Part shown: positions 62,540 through 64,000 of the stretch, piece after piece | How positions within the stretch are numbered: the stretch's first letter is position 1 | Layout: each line of letters starts with the position of its first letter | Origin: Zhengitettix transpicula | Taxonomy: Eukaryota > Arthropoda > Insecta > Orthoptera > Tetrigidae | Reading direction: 5' to 3' | Assembly (NCBI GenBank): GCA_037074705.1 | Contig: CM073591.1 | Span: forward strand, 10,429,087-10,493,086 | DNA: 64,000 bases | The notes under the pieces: model-generated | Told to the model about the DNA's origin: nothing | What the model saw: the letters and a program-made list of their open reading frames with translations, nothing else | Database searches by the model: none | Position numbers and translations under genes: made by a program

Positions 62540-64000
62540 TCAATTTCCATGGCCGAAAAAAAACTATTAGAAAAACACTACATCAATCAAAATGACAATA
62601 AAGGAGAATATTCTATGGAAATAAAAACAAAAATTTCAATAATAATAATTATAATAGTATTATAGTTACCATCTTAATTTGTTTTCCTAAACTTCATGTA
62701 TTTCGTCGAATAATTTATAACAACTGTACGAATTACTTGATAGTGGCCAGATTCTGGGACATGCGCAGTTACGCGGATGACGTCACTGCGCATGCGAAAA
62801 ACTAGTCAGTGTAGTGACTGACGTTATGTCACCAAACTTCTCCCCGGTTTCTCCCACAATCGCTCAACTTTTTTAAAAAATCACCTTCTTTTTAATTAAT
62901 TCACTTCGAAAATAGGGTTCAGATTTTTTTTCACATTTGATAAACTCGGGAGGGGGGGGGAAGTTGGTATTTCTACGCAATGTATAGTATTTTTCCTTAT
63001 ATCGCGGTTAAAAGCTGACGTTTAGTCGTCCCCTAAACAACTTAATCACGTATTTATAATTTTACTATTTGACTTTTAGCCTTACCTTAAATCTTCATCG
63101 AAATGTTAATAATATTACGTCGCGATGTTTTCCATGGAAATAAAAACAAAAATTTCAATAATAATAATAATATTATTATCGTTCCAATCTTAATTTGTTC
63201 TCCTAAACTTCATGTATTTCGTCGAATAATTTATAACAACTGTACGAATTACTTGATAGTGGCCAGATTCTGGGACATGCGCAGTTACGCGGATGACGTC
63301 ACTGCGCATGCGAAAAACTAGTCAGTGTAGTGACTGACGTTATGTCACCAAATTTCTCCACCGTTTCTCCTATAATTATTGCACTCGCTCAACTTTTTTT
63401 AAAAATCACCTTCTTTTTAATTAATTAACTTCGAAAAAAAGGGTTTAGATTTATTTCACATTTGATAAACTCGGAGGGGGGGGGGCGGAAAGTGATATTT
63501 CTACGCAATGTCGCAATGTATAGTATTTTTCCTTATATCGCGGTTAAAAGCTGACGTTTAGTCGTCCCCTAAACAACTTAATCACGTATTTATAATTTTA
63601 CTATTTGACTTTTAGCCTTACCTTAAATCTTCATCGAAATGTTAATAATATTACGTCGCGAAGTTTTCCATGGAAATAAAAACAAAAATTTCAATAATAA
63701 TAATAGTATTATCGTTACCATCTTAATTTGTTCTCCTAAACTTCATGTATTTCGTCGAATAATTTATAACAACTGTACGAATTAATTGATAGTGGCCAGA
63801 TTCCGGGACATGCGCAGTTACGCGGATGACGTCACTGCGCATGCGAAAAACTAGTCAGTGTAGTGACTGACGTTATGTCACCAAATTTCTCCACCGTTTC
63901 TCCCACAATCGCTCAACTTTTTTAAAAAATCACCTTCTTTTTAATTAATTCACTTCGAAAATAGGGTTTAGATTTTTTTTCACATTTTGATAAACTCGGG
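62540..64000. repeat. About 520 bp satellite with a CATGCGCAGT/ACTGCGCATG inverted repeat
   Basis: ATGCGCAGTTACGCGGATGA recurs near 62761, 63277 and 63810 (516 and 533 bp spacing). Shared blocks: ATTTCGTCGAATAATTTATA, ACTAGTCAGTGTAGTGACTG, CTTAATCACGTATTTATAAT. The array continues past the right edge. Confidence 0.93.

Overview
This is eukaryotic, animal DNA, most likely from an arthropod. The evidence is one spliced gene with canonical GT-AG introns whose protein looks like arthropod PDE10-type phosphodiesterases, mariner, Helitron-like, Penelope-like and non-LTR remnants, long AT-rich introns and many TA/CA/GA microsatellites. The species cannot be fixed from the sequence. Most of the window is repetitive.

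The one gene I can call with confidence is a plus-strand cyclic-nucleotide phosphodiesterase with two GAF domains. Nine exons at 37472-37636, 38065-38102, 47306-47505, 51814-51952, 58135-58367, 59673-59903, 60023-60236, 61438-61640 and 61727-61964 join in phase (1661 nt, about 553 codons). They run from an N-terminal helical segment through GAF-A and GAF-B to the start of the catalytic domain (YHNWSH). The remaining catalytic exons lie beyond the right edge. The start codon lies upstream; a phase-compatible candidate exon is at 32220-32300. The exons are GC-rich islands in AT-rich introns that have filled with repeats.

Layout: 1-2640 is a 76-77 bp satellite. 4-6.6 kb holds three elements of a family that ends in TTGTAATAA...TTACAA and sits in TA arrays; relatives lie at 19.3-22.1, 28.5-29.15 and 53.9-55.4 kb. 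7.5-11.7 kb is diverged repeats and GC-rich sequence without a recognisable gene. 12-13.5 kb is a 272 bp dimeric satellite. 14.5-16.6 kb is a 1.9 kb CT/TG-rich array inside an element fragment. 17.4-19.2 kb holds a foldback element, an A-tailed retroposon and a reverse-transcriptase remnant. 23.6-26.2 kb is a 43 bp minisatellite. 27.3-28.1 kb holds two A-tailed retroposon copies. 30.5-37.2 kb holds duplicated blocks, foldback elements and a 139-143 bp array rich in TGACGTCA. 37.4-64 kb is the phosphodiesterase gene with its repeat-laden introns. These introns include a minisatellite whose unit spells a reverse-transcriptase motif, a head-to-head pair of Helitron-like elements, two broken mariners, a Penelope-like 3' end with a hammerhead-like motif, and a roughly 520 bp satellite that runs off the right edge.
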